64,000 nt of DNA from JAZKHE01 sp040385525 (GTDB lineage: Bacteria > Bacteroidota > Bacteroidia > UBA4408): positions 37,156 to 101,155 of the forward strand of contig JAZKHE010000001.1 in the NCBI GenBank assembly GCA_040385525.1. Reading direction: 5' to 3'. The notes beneath the pieces were generated by a model that did not search any database, was not told the DNA's origin, and saw only the letters and a program-made list of their open reading frames with translations. Below, one piece after another: positions 41,593 to 49,507 of this stretch (the stretch's first letter is position 1; each line of letters begins with the position of its first letter). Position numbers and translations under genes: made by a program.

Positions 41593-42624
41593 TTAATTGC
41601 TTTCTAATACTTTTAAAAGTTCGTCTAATTTCGGAGTCAAAATAATTTCTGTTCTTCTGTTTTTCTTTCTAGCTTCTGCTGTGTTTGCTTTGTCAACAGG
41701 AACAAACTCTCCGCGGCCTGCAGAAGTAATTCTTCTACCTTCAATTTTACTATTATCTAACAATATTTTTGTTATTGATGTAGAACGCAAAACGCTTAAA
41801 TCCCAGTTGTCTTTAATTGCACCTCCATTACTATTGTATGGAATGTTATCGGTATGACCTTCAACCATAATATTGATTTCAGCATTTTGCTCTAAAACCT
41901 TTGCTAATTTTTTTAAAGCGTCAACACCTTTTGGATCAACGGTTGTGCTGCCCGAAGCAAATAATAATTTTTCATCTAACGAAACATAAACTTTTCCATT
42001 TCTAGTTTCAACAGTTAAGCCTTTATTTATAAAACCTAACAAAGCCTCTTGTACTTTTGCTTTAAGCGCCATTACAGCAGAATCTTTTTTTGCTAATATG
42101 CTTTCTAATTCTACAACTCGCGCTTGTTTTTTCTCTAACTCTGATTGCGATTTAGTTAAATCTTTTTGCAAAAGTGTTAAGTTATCTTGTTTAGCGTCTA
42201 GTTCTTTTTCTAGTTTGCGCAATTCGTCTTCTTTTTTCTGTAATTTTTCTTGACTATCTTGGTAATTACCCATTAAACGAGTTGTTTCGTTTTGATTGGT
42301 TGATAGCAATTCTTTGTTTTTATCTAGCAATAAATTATGTGTTTTATTCAAGTTTTCGTAGTCTGCTTGTATGGAACGCAATGTTTTGCCACGATACAAA
42401 CTATCTAACTTTAACATTTCAATTTCTTTTTTGGTAAGTGTTAGCACGTTGTTTGTTTCGTCTAACTCAGCACTTTTTTCATTAAATTTTTTTCTTTGTT
42501 CTGCTAAGTCTTTCTCACATTGCTCGTTTTTTGCTTTTGTTTCTTCGAACTGACGCGCTGGAATACACGATGTTAAATAAGTTGTTAAGCCTAAAACTAA
42601 TGCTACTTGTGCTATTTTTTTCAT
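41593..42624 (-). CDS. OmpA-family lipoprotein with coiled coil
   Basis: 343 residues. Lipobox LTSC (Cys20), a long coiled coil (about 25-190) and a C-terminal OmpA/MotB peptidoglycan-binding domain (about 210-335) with INIMVEGHTDNIPYNSNGG, WDLSVLRSTSITKILLD and ARKKNRRTEIIL. The domain holds the outer membrane to the cell wall. First gene of a two-gene operon with the beta-barrel protein, and divergent from the next gene. Confidence 0.93.
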   Translation of the reverse strand: MKKIAQVALVLGLTTYLTSCIPARQFEETKAKNEQCEKDLAEQRKKFNEKSAELDETNNVLTLTKKEIEMLKLDSLYRGKTLRSIQADYENLNKTHNLLLDKNKELLSTNQNETTRLMGNYQDSQEKLQKKEDELRKLEKELDAKQDNLTLLQKDLTKSQSELEKKQARVVELESILAKKDSAVMALKAKVQEALLGFINKGLTVETRNGKVYVSLDEKLLFASGSTTVDPKGVDALKKLAKVLEQNAEINIMVEGHTDNIPYNSNGGAIKDNWDLSVLRSTSITKILLDNSKIEGRRITSAGRGEFVPVDKANTAEARKKNRRTEIILTPKLDELLKVLESN

Positions 42625-42644
42625 AAACTATTTTTTACCTTGAA

Positions 42645-42652
42645 CAAAATTA
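42645..42652 (-). promoter_or_regulatory. -7 box TAATTTTG of the OmpA operon
   Basis: Minus-strand TAnnTTTG match 20 bases before the ATG at 42624. Confidence 0.45.
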
Positions 42653-42745
42653 ACATCTATGTTTTATGTTTTGTAAGTATCAACAAAAACTTAGTAACAC
42701 TCTGTTGTTATTTGTCGTATAAGCACCAAAACAAAATCTTATTTT

Positions 42746-43459
42746 ATGGAAAAACTACATCCCGACTGGATTTTAGAAAGTCCGATAGATTTAGAGTATA
42801 AGCAATATATTTTATTGGCTTATTTACAATCAGTAAAAAACAATTATAAAAACGTGCAGTTATACCCCTTTTTAGGAGATTTAATATGGCATTACGAACA
42901 CATTAAAGAGCTAAAAAATAATTATGAAAACATGGGTAATTTGTTTCCAAAACAATTGAGCGGCATTCATCTTAAATCATTAAGTTTTAGCTACGAAAAA
43001 ATAAATGAAAAGAGCGATTACCTAAATGAAATTCAAAACATAATTGATTACTCGTTGCCTTTAATGGAAAAATTTATACAAGAAGGAAAAGATATTTACG
43101 ACTTTGTAGAAACTCATATACAGTTTACACCCATTGGTATACAGCCCATAAATAAAGAAGAAGGTTATGTTTTATTTAAGCAAAAAAGCCACAAAGAAGT
43201 GCGTGTTTACGAATATCAAACCACTTTGTTTACCAACTCAAAGCAACAATACAGAGGTATTTATTTTAATTTTATTAAAAATTACACTTTAAAATTAAAC
43301 AACACGTTTGAGCAAATTAAACTCGATTTAATTAAAACTATTCCTAAACTTCCCAATCCATCAACGTTTTTGTTTGAGTCTAATTTTACAGTTCCGTTTA
43401 ATCATACATTTTTACCAATTGCAAAAAGAAGTTTAATAAAATATTTGGCGGGCTCTTAA
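42746..43459 (+). CDS. Conserved hypothetical cytoplasmic protein
   Basis: 237 residues, no signal peptide or membrane helix. The opening MEKLHPDWILESPIDLEYKQ and the segment ETHIQFTPIGIQPINKEEGY are distinctive; the fold looks mixed alpha/beta. I recall similar proteins in Bacteroidota but no function. It precedes the MerR-like regulator by 56 bases, with a promoter in between, so it may be a separate transcript. Confidence 0.75.
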   Translation: MEKLHPDWILESPIDLEYKQYILLAYLQSVKNNYKNVQLYPFLGDLIWHYEHIKELKNNYENMGNLFPKQLSGIHLKSLSFSYEKINEKSDYLNEIQNIIDYSLPLMEKFIQEGKDIYDFVETHIQFTPIGIQPINKEEGYVLFKQKSHKEVRVYEYQTTLFTNSKQQYRGIYFNFIKNYTLKLNNTFEQIKLDLIKTIPKLPNPSTFLFESNFTVPFNHTFLPIAKRSLIKYLAGS

Positions 43460-43470
43460 TTTTTTAAAAT

Positions 43471-43478
43471 TAACTTTG
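43471..43478 (+). promoter_or_regulatory. -7 box TAACTTTG of the MerR-like regulator
   Basis: TAnnTTTG match, 37 bases before GTG 43516. Confidence 0.45.
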
Positions 43479-43515
43479 CCTTTCATAAACAATTTGGCTT
43501 TAATCGTGTTTAGCT

Positions 43516-44427
43516 GTGGACGAAAAGTTATATAAGGAAATGTTGAGTTACACAATTAAGGACTTAGAGCGATTATCTGGAGTTAAGGCACATACTTTAC
43601 GTATTTGGGAGCAACGCTACAATATTTTAAACCCAAACAGAACCGATACCAACATTAGGTTGTATTCTAACAACGACTTAAAACGCTTGCTAAACGTAAG
43701 TATTTTAAACAATAATGGTTACAAAATTTCTAAAATTGCTAATTTATCAGAAGTAGAAATTAACGACGCCGTTTTAACAATAACTAAATCATCTACCGAA
43801 AGCAATACTCAAGTTGATACTTTGATTATTGCAATGACTGAATTAGACGAAGACCGCTTTGATAAAGCCATTGCAACTAACATACTTAAAGTTGGTTTAG
43901 AAAAAACGATTGTAGAAGTTGTTTATCCGTTTTTAGATAAAGTTGGAATAATGTGGCAAACGGGCACAATTAATCCTGCCCAAGAACATTTTATTTCTAA
44001 TTTAATTCGTCAAAAACTAATAGTAGCTATTGATGGTCAATTAAACACCAACAACCCAAAAGCAAAACGATTTTTACTTTATTTGCCCGAAAAAGAATTA
44101 CACGAAATTAGTTTATTGTTTTATGCTTATATTATTAAAGCTTCGCTAAACAAATTGATTTATTTGGGTCAATCTGTTCCTTACGAAGATTTGAGCAAGG
44201 TGGTTGAAATTTACCAACCACATTACATTGCTACTATTGTAACTGTTCCGCTAGTTGAAGACGATTTACAAAATTACGTAAACAAACTTTGCGCAAAATT
44301 CCCAAAATCTACAGTGCTTTTAAGCGGTTATCAAATTGTTAATTCTAGCTTAGAAATACCTAAAAACGCAATCGTTTTTAAAAACTACGCCGAACTTAAG
44401 CACATTATCAATCCCAACGTTAATTAG
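43516..44427 (+). CDS. CarH/LitR-like MerR regulator with B12-binding domain
   Basis: 303 residues from GTG 43516 (ATG 43540 is an alternative). MerR winged helix (about 10-80): YTIKDLERLSGVKAHTLRIW. The helical cobalamin-binding region keeps Trp147 and the EH pair 157-158 (W-x9-EH), as in Thermus CarH. The B12 lower-ligand motif is ELHEIS (His196, with Ser for the usual Gly). Such proteins bind adenosylcobalamin in the dark as DNA-binding tetramers and release DNA in light, derepressing carotenoid genes. The ECF sigma, crtI and crtB follow, so this is the probable light switch of the locus. Confidence 0.88.
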   Translation: MDEKLYKEMLSYTIKDLERLSGVKAHTLRIWEQRYNILNPNRTDTNIRLYSNNDLKRLLNVSILNNNGYKISKIANLSEVEINDAVLTITKSSTESNTQVDTLIIAMTELDEDRFDKAIATNILKVGLEKTIVEVVYPFLDKVGIMWQTGTINPAQEHFISNLIRQKLIVAIDGQLNTNNPKAKRFLLYLPEKELHEISLLFYAYIIKASLNKLIYLGQSVPYEDLSKVVEIYQPHYIATIVTVPLVEDDLQNYVNKLCAKFPKSTVLLSGYQIVNSSLEIPKNAIVFKNYAELKHIINPNVN

Positions 44428-44465
44428 TTTTTGTTTAATCATTAAACCAAAACTCAAAACAAATT

Positions 44466-44584
44466 TTGTTAAAACTATTTTACTGATAATCAGTTAAATA
44501 GCTTTTATTATTGTTTTATTTTGTTAATTAGTGTTAACAACACTTGTTGTTTTGTTTAATCTTTTACTATCTTTGTTAAACAAA
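44466..44584 (+). promoter_or_regulatory. Repeated TTGTTAA half-sites and dyads before the sigma/crt operon
   Basis: Heptamer TTGTTAA occurs at 44466, 44521 and 44573, and its inverse TTAACAA at 44534. TTGTTAA-TTAGTG-TTAACAA (44521-44540) is a perfect dyad abutting the promoter. TTTGTTaAACAAA (44572-44584) is another, across the -7 box. A 27-bp near-perfect palindrome (CTATTTTACTGAT / ATCAGTTAAATAG, 44475-44501) lies upstream. These are plausible operators for the MerR/CarH-like regulator or the sigma factor; no site is proven. Confidence 0.5.
44544..44575 (+). promoter_or_regulatory. Promoter of the ECF sigma / carotenoid operon
   Basis: TTG (44544-44546 or 44547-44549) and TATCTTTG (44568-44575), with a 21- or 18-base spacer, a good match to the housekeeping consensus. 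The leader is 24 bases. Confidence 0.6.
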
Positions 44585-44599
44585 ATAAAACCACGCGCT

Positions 44600-45103
44600 A
44601 TGTCAACTATAGAATTTAACAACTTAATGCTAAGCTTTAAAACTCCGTTAAAATATTTTGCGTTGAGTTTAACAAACGATAAAGAAGATGCTAACGACCT
44701 TGTGCAAGATACAATGTTAAAAGCACTTACTTACAAAGATAAGTTTGCAGAATCTACAAACTTAAAAGCTTGGTTATACACTATTATGAAAAACACGTTT
44801 ATTAATAATTATAGACGTAATGTAAAAATTAATCAAGTGGTTGATAATACAAAAGATTTGTATTATCTTAATATACCTCAAAATTCGGGAACAGTTTCTC
44901 CTCTTTCAACCATCTCTCATAAAGATGTTACACAAACAGTTAATGAGTTAGAAGATGAGTTACGAATTCCTTTTATGATGTATTTTGAAGGACATAAGTA
45001 CAAAGAAATTGCTGATGAATTAGGCTTGCCAATTGGAACAATTAAAAGCAGAATTTTTTTAGCAAGAAAAAAATTAATGTCGCAACTACAAGATTTTAGA
45101 TAG
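44600..45103 (+). CDS. ECF-type sigma factor of the carotenoid locus
   Basis: 167 residues from ATG 44600; a longer upstream frame covers the promoter and is not real. Region 2 is LTNDKEDANDLVQDTMLKAL with a NLKAWLYTIMKNTFINNYRR helix. Region 4 is ELEDELRIPFMMYFEGHKYK followed by IADELGLPIGTIKSRIF. It is three bases upstream of crtI and shares its message with crtI, crtB and the next gene. No anti-sigma gene is present; the MerR-like gene upstream may be its controller. Confidence 0.93.
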   Translation: MSTIEFNNLMLSFKTPLKYFALSLTNDKEDANDLVQDTMLKALTYKDKFAESTNLKAWLYTIMKNTFINNYRRNVKINQVVDNTKDLYYLNIPQNSGTVSPLSTISHKDVTQTVNELEDELRIPFMMYFEGHKYKEIADELGLPIGTIKSRIFLARKKLMSQLQDFR

Positions 45104-45106
45104 ATT

Positions 45107-46579
45107 ATGAGTAAAAAGGTTATTGTTATCGGTTCAGGATTTTCATCGTTATCATCGGCTTGTTTTTTAGCTAAAGCAGGTTATGATGTTACTGTTCTCG
45201 AAAAAAACGATAGCCCTGGCGGAAGAGCTAGAAAATTTGAAACGCAAGGTTTTGTTTTTGATATGGGTCCAAGTTGGTATTGGATGCCTGATGTGTTTGA
45301 TAAATTTTTTGCATCTTTTGGTAAAAAAACATCCGATTATTATAATTTAGTTCGTCTCTCTCCATCCTATAAGGTAGTGTTTGGGAAAGAAAACGAACTA
45401 CTCGTGCCAAGCAATATAAATGAGTTTTACGCCATGTGCGAAAACCTAGAAAAAGGTAGCGCAAAAAAAATTGAACAATTTTTAAAAGAAGCTGAATACA
45501 AATATCAAGTTGGAATAAACGAGTTGGTTTACAAACCAAGCCATTCTTTATTAGAGTTTGCCGACTTAAAATTATTAAATGGAATAATTAAACTCGATGT
45601 TTTTAAATCGTTTTCAAAACATGTACGCAGTTTTGTAAGTCATCCAAAACTTATTGAATTACTAGAATTCCCGATTTTATTTTTGGGCGCTTTGCCCGAA
45701 AACACTCCTGCATTATACAGTTTAATGAATTATGCCGATATAAAATTAGGAACTTGGTATCCAATGGGTGGCATGTTTAAAATTGTTGAGGCAATGGTTT
45801 CGTTAGCAACAGAATTGGGAGTAAAATTTAAATACAACCAAAATGTTGTAAAAATTGTAAGCGAAGGTAAAAAAGCAACTGGCGTGCAAACAGAAACAGG
45901 AGCTTACTTTGCAGACATTATTGTTAGTGGTGCCGATTATCATCATACCGACACCAAGCTACTAAACGGTAGTAGAAACTACAAAGACAGTTATTGGGAA
46001 AAACGAGTAATGGCGCCATCATCGTTAATATTTTATTTAGGAATAAATAAACGATTAAAAAATTTACTTCATCATAATTTATTCTTTGATAAAGATTTTA
46101 AAATACACGCCAACGAAATTTATACCAACCCACAATGGCCTTCAGAACCGTTGTTTTATGTTTCGTGCCCAAGTGTAACCGATAAAACGGTTGCGCCAGA
46201 AAATTGTGAAAACTTATTTATACTCATCCCTGTTGCACCAGGAATAGAGGACACAGAAACCATTCGCGAAAAATATTACGAAATGGTTATGGATAGGCTA
46301 GAAGAAATAACCGAACAAAAAATAAGAGAAAATGTGGTGTATAAAAAAAGCTATGCACACAATAATTTTATAAGCGATTATAATGCTTTTAAGGGAAATG
46401 CTTATGGTTTAGCTAACACGCTAAAACAAACAGCAATTTTAAAACCAGCATTAAAAAATAAAAACTTAAACAACTTTTTTTATACAGGACAGTTAACTGT
46501 TCCTGGCCCAGGAGTTCCGCCATCGCTGATATCTGGCGAAGTTGTAGCTAACGAAATTAAAAAGGAATTTGCTTTATAA
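45107..46579 (+). CDS. crtI: Phytoene desaturase
   Basis: 490 residues, normal for CrtI. FAD motif VIVIGSGFSSLSSACFLA, EKNDSPGGRAR; the C-terminal block is TGQLTVPGPGVPPSLISGEV, a CrtI signature. It removes hydrogen from phytoene to give lycopene or neurosporene, using FAD. It follows the sigma gene by three bases, and crtB lies three bases after its stop. Confidence 0.96.
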   Translation: MSKKVIVIGSGFSSLSSACFLAKAGYDVTVLEKNDSPGGRARKFETQGFVFDMGPSWYWMPDVFDKFFASFGKKTSDYYNLVRLSPSYKVVFGKENELLVPSNINEFYAMCENLEKGSAKKIEQFLKEAEYKYQVGINELVYKPSHSLLEFADLKLLNGIIKLDVFKSFSKHVRSFVSHPKLIELLEFPILFLGALPENTPALYSLMNYADIKLGTWYPMGGMFKIVEAMVSLATELGVKFKYNQNVVKIVSEGKKATGVQTETGAYFADIIVSGADYHHTDTKLLNGSRNYKDSYWEKRVMAPSSLIFYLGINKRLKNLLHHNLFFDKDFKIHANEIYTNPQWPSEPLFYVSCPSVTDKTVAPENCENLFILIPVAPGIEDTETIREKYYEMVMDRLEEITEQKIRENVVYKKSYAHNNFISDYNAFKGNAYGLANTLKQTAILKPALKNKNLNNFFYTGQLTVPGPGVPPSLISGEVVANEIKKEFAL

Positions 46580-46582
46580 AAC

Positions 46583-47425
46583 ATGACAGGAAAAAACTTA
46601 TACGACAAAGTGTGTTATGAATGTAGTGAAGTAACTACAAAAAAATACAGCACATCGTTTAGCTTAGGAATTAAAATGCTAAGCAAAAAATTTCATAATC
46701 CAATTTATGGAATTTATGGTTTTGTGCGTTTTGCAGACGAAATTGTGGATACGTTTCATGAACACAACAAAACGAATTTAATTGCAAAATTTGAAAAAGA
46801 CACTTACGCTGCCATTTTTGATAAAATTAGCTTAAATCCTATTTTACATAGCTTTCAAGATGTAGTAAATACTTATAAAATTGAACGCGAATTGATTGAT
46901 GCCTTTTTATTTAGCATGAAAATGGACATCGATAAAAAAGAATATACGCGAGAAAGTTATGAAAAATACATTTTAGGTTCGGCAGAAGTAGTTGGTTTAA
47001 TGTGCTTGCGCGTTTTTTGTTTGGGCGACGAAAAAATGTATCAAGAATTAAAACCTAACGCTATGCGTCTTGGTGCAGCGTTTCAAAAAATAAATTTTTT
47101 ACGCGACTTAAACGCAGATGTTTACACTCTGGGTAGATCTTATTTTCCTCAATTTGATTTAACTCGCTTTGACGAGGCTATGAAACTCGAAATTGAAAAC
47201 GAAATTGAACTAGATTTTAAGGCTGGCTTAGACGGAATAAAAAAATTGCCCTATGGCGCACGATTTGGGGTTTACATGGCTTATGTTTACTACTATGCCT
47301 TGTTTAACAAAATTAAAAATCAAACACCAAAACGCATTTTAGAAGAAAGAGTTCGCATTTCTGACAACAAAAAGTATGCATTGATTGTTACATCTTATGT
47401 TAGACATCGATTTAATTTAATATGA
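46583..47425 (+). CDS. crtB: Phytoene synthase
   Basis: 280 residues. Two DxxxD motifs for Mg-diphosphate binding: RFADEIVDTFHE and FLRDLNADVYTLGRSYFP. The remaining trans-isoprenyl synthase features (GIYGFVRFADEIVD, AEVVGLMCLRVF) agree. It condenses two geranylgeranyl diphosphates to phytoene, the substrate of CrtI encoded just before. The stop overlaps the next start by four bases (ATGA). Confidence 0.96.
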   Translation: MTGKNLYDKVCYECSEVTTKKYSTSFSLGIKMLSKKFHNPIYGIYGFVRFADEIVDTFHEHNKTNLIAKFEKDTYAAIFDKISLNPILHSFQDVVNTYKIERELIDAFLFSMKMDIDKKEYTRESYEKYILGSAEVVGLMCLRVFCLGDEKMYQELKPNAMRLGAAFQKINFLRDLNADVYTLGRSYFPQFDLTRFDEAMKLEIENEIELDFKAGLDGIKKLPYGARFGVYMAYVYYYALFNKIKNQTPKRILEERVRISDNKKYALIVTSYVRHRFNLI

Positions 47426-47964
47426 GATATTTATTATTTATATTTTCCTTTCTTTTTTCTGCCAATTTATTTGCAGGAGAACTAACTATTGATGAAGTAA
47501 AGAAAAAATACAATCAAGCAATTTACAATAGTAACGAAGCAAAAGAATTAGATAAATTGCTATCTAATCAAAAACTGCAAAACAACTTAATGCTTGCCTA
47601 TTATGGAGCAACAAAGGGTTTGTTAGCAAAACACGCATCTAATCCGTTTAACAAATTAAGTTACTTAGACGAATCGCTAAAACACATTAACAACGCAGTA
47701 AATAAAGAACCAAACAATATTGAAATAAGATACATTCGCTTTACTATTCAAAGTCAAATACCTGAATTTGTAGGCAAGAGTAAAGATTTTTATACCGATA
47801 AATATTTTTTAATTAACGCAGTAGAAAAATCAAAAATTAGCAAAAGCAACAAAAATCAAATTGAAGAAATTTGCGAATTTTTAATTGAATACGGAAAGTG
47901 TAGTCCTCCTGAAAAAAACAGTTTATCAAGTATTTTAAAAAATTGTAAAACACCTTTAATTTAA
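47422..47964 (+). CDS. Secreted helical protein in the carotenoid operon
   Basis: 180 residues with a signal peptide (1-18, cut after LFAG). The mature part is helical and TPR-like (NLMLAYYGATKGLLAKHA, SLKHINNAVNKEPNNIEIRY). No family is recognised. It overlaps the crtB stop (ATGA) and ends four bases before ispH, so it is part of the pigment message. A role in membrane handling of carotenoids is only a guess. Confidence 0.8.
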   Translation: MRYLLFIFSFLFSANLFAGELTIDEVKKKYNQAIYNSNEAKELDKLLSNQKLQNNLMLAYYGATKGLLAKHASNPFNKLSYLDESLKHINNAVNKEPNNIEIRYIRFTIQSQIPEFVGKSKDFYTDKYFLINAVEKSKISKSNKNQIEEICEFLIEYGKCSPPEKNSLSSILKNCKTPLI

Positions 47965-47968
47965 AACT

Positions 47969-48814
47969 ATGCTAAACTTAAAAGTACAAATAGATAAGCA
48001 GTCGGGGTTTTGTTTTGGAGTAGTGTATGCCATAGAAATGGCGGAAGAAATGCTTGAAAAAAACGGTTATTTATATTGCTTAGGCGACATTGTTCACAAC
48101 GATGAAGAAGTAAATCGTTTAAAGAAAAAAGGATTAATTACAATTGATCATGCAGAGTTCGAAAACTTAAAAAACGAATTTGTTTTAATTCGTGCGCATG
48201 GCGAGGCACCATCAACATATAAAAAAGCAATAGAAAACAACATAACACTTATTGATGCAACTTGCCCTGTAGTATTAAAACTACAAAACAGAATAAAAAA
48301 ATCGTTTGATAACAACGAAAAAATTTATTTAATTGGTAAAGACGGACACGCCGAAGTAAAAGGTTTAATGGGACAAATACACAATTCAGGAAAAGTTTTT
48401 GCTGATGTTTCTGAATTAGAAATAGAAAAAATTCCTGAAGAAATTACCGTTTACAGCCAAACAACAAAAAGCAAATCTAAGTTTTACGAAATTACAGATG
48501 AGTTGCGCAGCAAAGGAATAAAAGTAAAAGCACACGATACCATTTGCACACAAGTTTCTGATAGAGATAGTGAACTAAGAAATTTTGCCAACAAATTTGA
48601 TATTATTGTTTTTGTATCGGGAACAAAATCATCTAACGGAAAAATATTATACAATGTTTGCAAAGAAATAAATCCGAATACACATTTTGTTTCTACGTTA
48701 CACGAAGTAAAATCAGAATGGTTTTTACAAAACCAAACCGTGGGCATTTGTGGCGCAACATCAACGCCTATGTGGCTTATGGAACAAGTAAAAGATTACA
48801 TAGAACAAATTTAA
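47969..48814 (+). CDS. ispH: 4-hydroxy-3-methylbut-2-enyl diphosphate reductase
   Basis: 281 residues, normal. The [4Fe-4S] cysteines are in GFCFGVVYAIEMAE (Cys15), IDATCPVVLK and TICTQVSDRDSE. Conserved motifs HNDEEVNRLKKKG, RAHGEAPSTYKKA and CGATSTPMWLME are present. It makes IPP and DMAPP, the last step of the MEP pathway, and so feeds carotenoid synthesis. Placement inside the crt operon links isoprenoid supply with pigment output. Confidence 0.97.
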   Translation: MLNLKVQIDKQSGFCFGVVYAIEMAEEMLEKNGYLYCLGDIVHNDEEVNRLKKKGLITIDHAEFENLKNEFVLIRAHGEAPSTYKKAIENNITLIDATCPVVLKLQNRIKKSFDNNEKIYLIGKDGHAEVKGLMGQIHNSGKVFADVSELEIEKIPEEITVYSQTTKSKSKFYEITDELRSKGIKVKAHDTICTQVSDRDSELRNFANKFDIIVFVSGTKSSNGKILYNVCKEINPNTHFVSTLHEVKSEWFLQNQTVGICGATSTPMWLMEQVKDYIEQI

Positions 48815-48856
48815 TTTGTAACCTATTTCCTGAGCGTTACCAACAATAAATTACAA

Positions 48857-49507
48857 ATGGAAAATCTTTTTTTAAATTCTAACGACATAGAAAAAATGGA
48901 AAAAAGATTCCGAACAAATTTTTTTAATTCTGTTTGGGGTTTTAAAGCCGCTAATTTAGTGGGAACCATAAACAAACATAATCAAAGCAACTTAGCTACT
49001 ATTAGTTCTGCATTTCATTTAGGAGCAAATCCTGCATTGGTTGGTATTGTCATTCGTCCAGATAGTGTTGATCGCCACACATTTGAAAATATTTTAGAAA
49101 CTAATCAGTTTACATTAAACAATATTTTAAAATCGTTTTACAAAAACGCGCATCAAACTAGTGCAAGATATCCAAGAGAAGTTAGCGAGTTTAACGCAAC
49201 GCGGCTTACACAAGAATTTACAACAACAATTGTAGCTCCTTATGTAAAACAAAGTAGCATAAAAATTGGACTTTCATTACAAGAAGTATTACCAGTAAAA
49301 TCGAATGGTTGCACCATACTAGTTGGAAAAGTAGAAGAAGTTGTCGTTGTAAAAAACGCTATATTAAACGATGGTTTTGTAGATTTAGAAAAAGCTGGAA
49401 GCATTACAATTAGCGGTTTAGACAGTTATCACGAAACAACTAAAATTGCACGATTGAGTTACGCTAAACCCGACAAGCCTGTAGAAGAAATTGGATATGG
49501 AAAATAA
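48857..49507 (+). CDS. Flavin reductase-like FMN-binding split-barrel protein
   Basis: 216 residues. The split-barrel motif appears as KAANLVGTINKHNQSNLATISSAF and VGIVIRPDSVDRHTFENI. A middle segment (FYKNAHQTSARY) and the final KVEEVVVVKN fit DIM6/NTAB-type flavoproteins. Such proteins reduce flavin or bind FMN. It lies 42 bases after ispH and overlaps the photolyase start, suggesting a supporting role for the photolyase flavin; this is inference. Confidence 0.85.
   Translation: MENLFLNSNDIEKMEKRFRTNFFNSVWGFKAANLVGTINKHNQSNLATISSAFHLGANPALVGIVIRPDSVDRHTFENILETNQFTLNNILKSFYKNAHQTSARYPREVSEFNATRLTQEFTTTIVAPYVKQSSIKIGLSLQEVLPVKSNGCTILVGKVEEVVVVKNAILNDGFVDLEKAGSITISGLDSYHETTKIARLSYAKPDKPVEEIGYGK

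Noticed and set aside
44475..44501. 27-bp palindrome as a terminator of the MerR-like gene
   Set aside because: Stem is almost all A/T and the T-rich tail is broken (CTTTTATTATTG); better explained as an operator-like dyad, although a weak terminator cannot be excluded.
44531..44599. Upstream extension of the ECF sigma frame
   Set aside because: It covers the promoter and adds a hydrophobic stretch not found in the family; ATG 44600 is normal.
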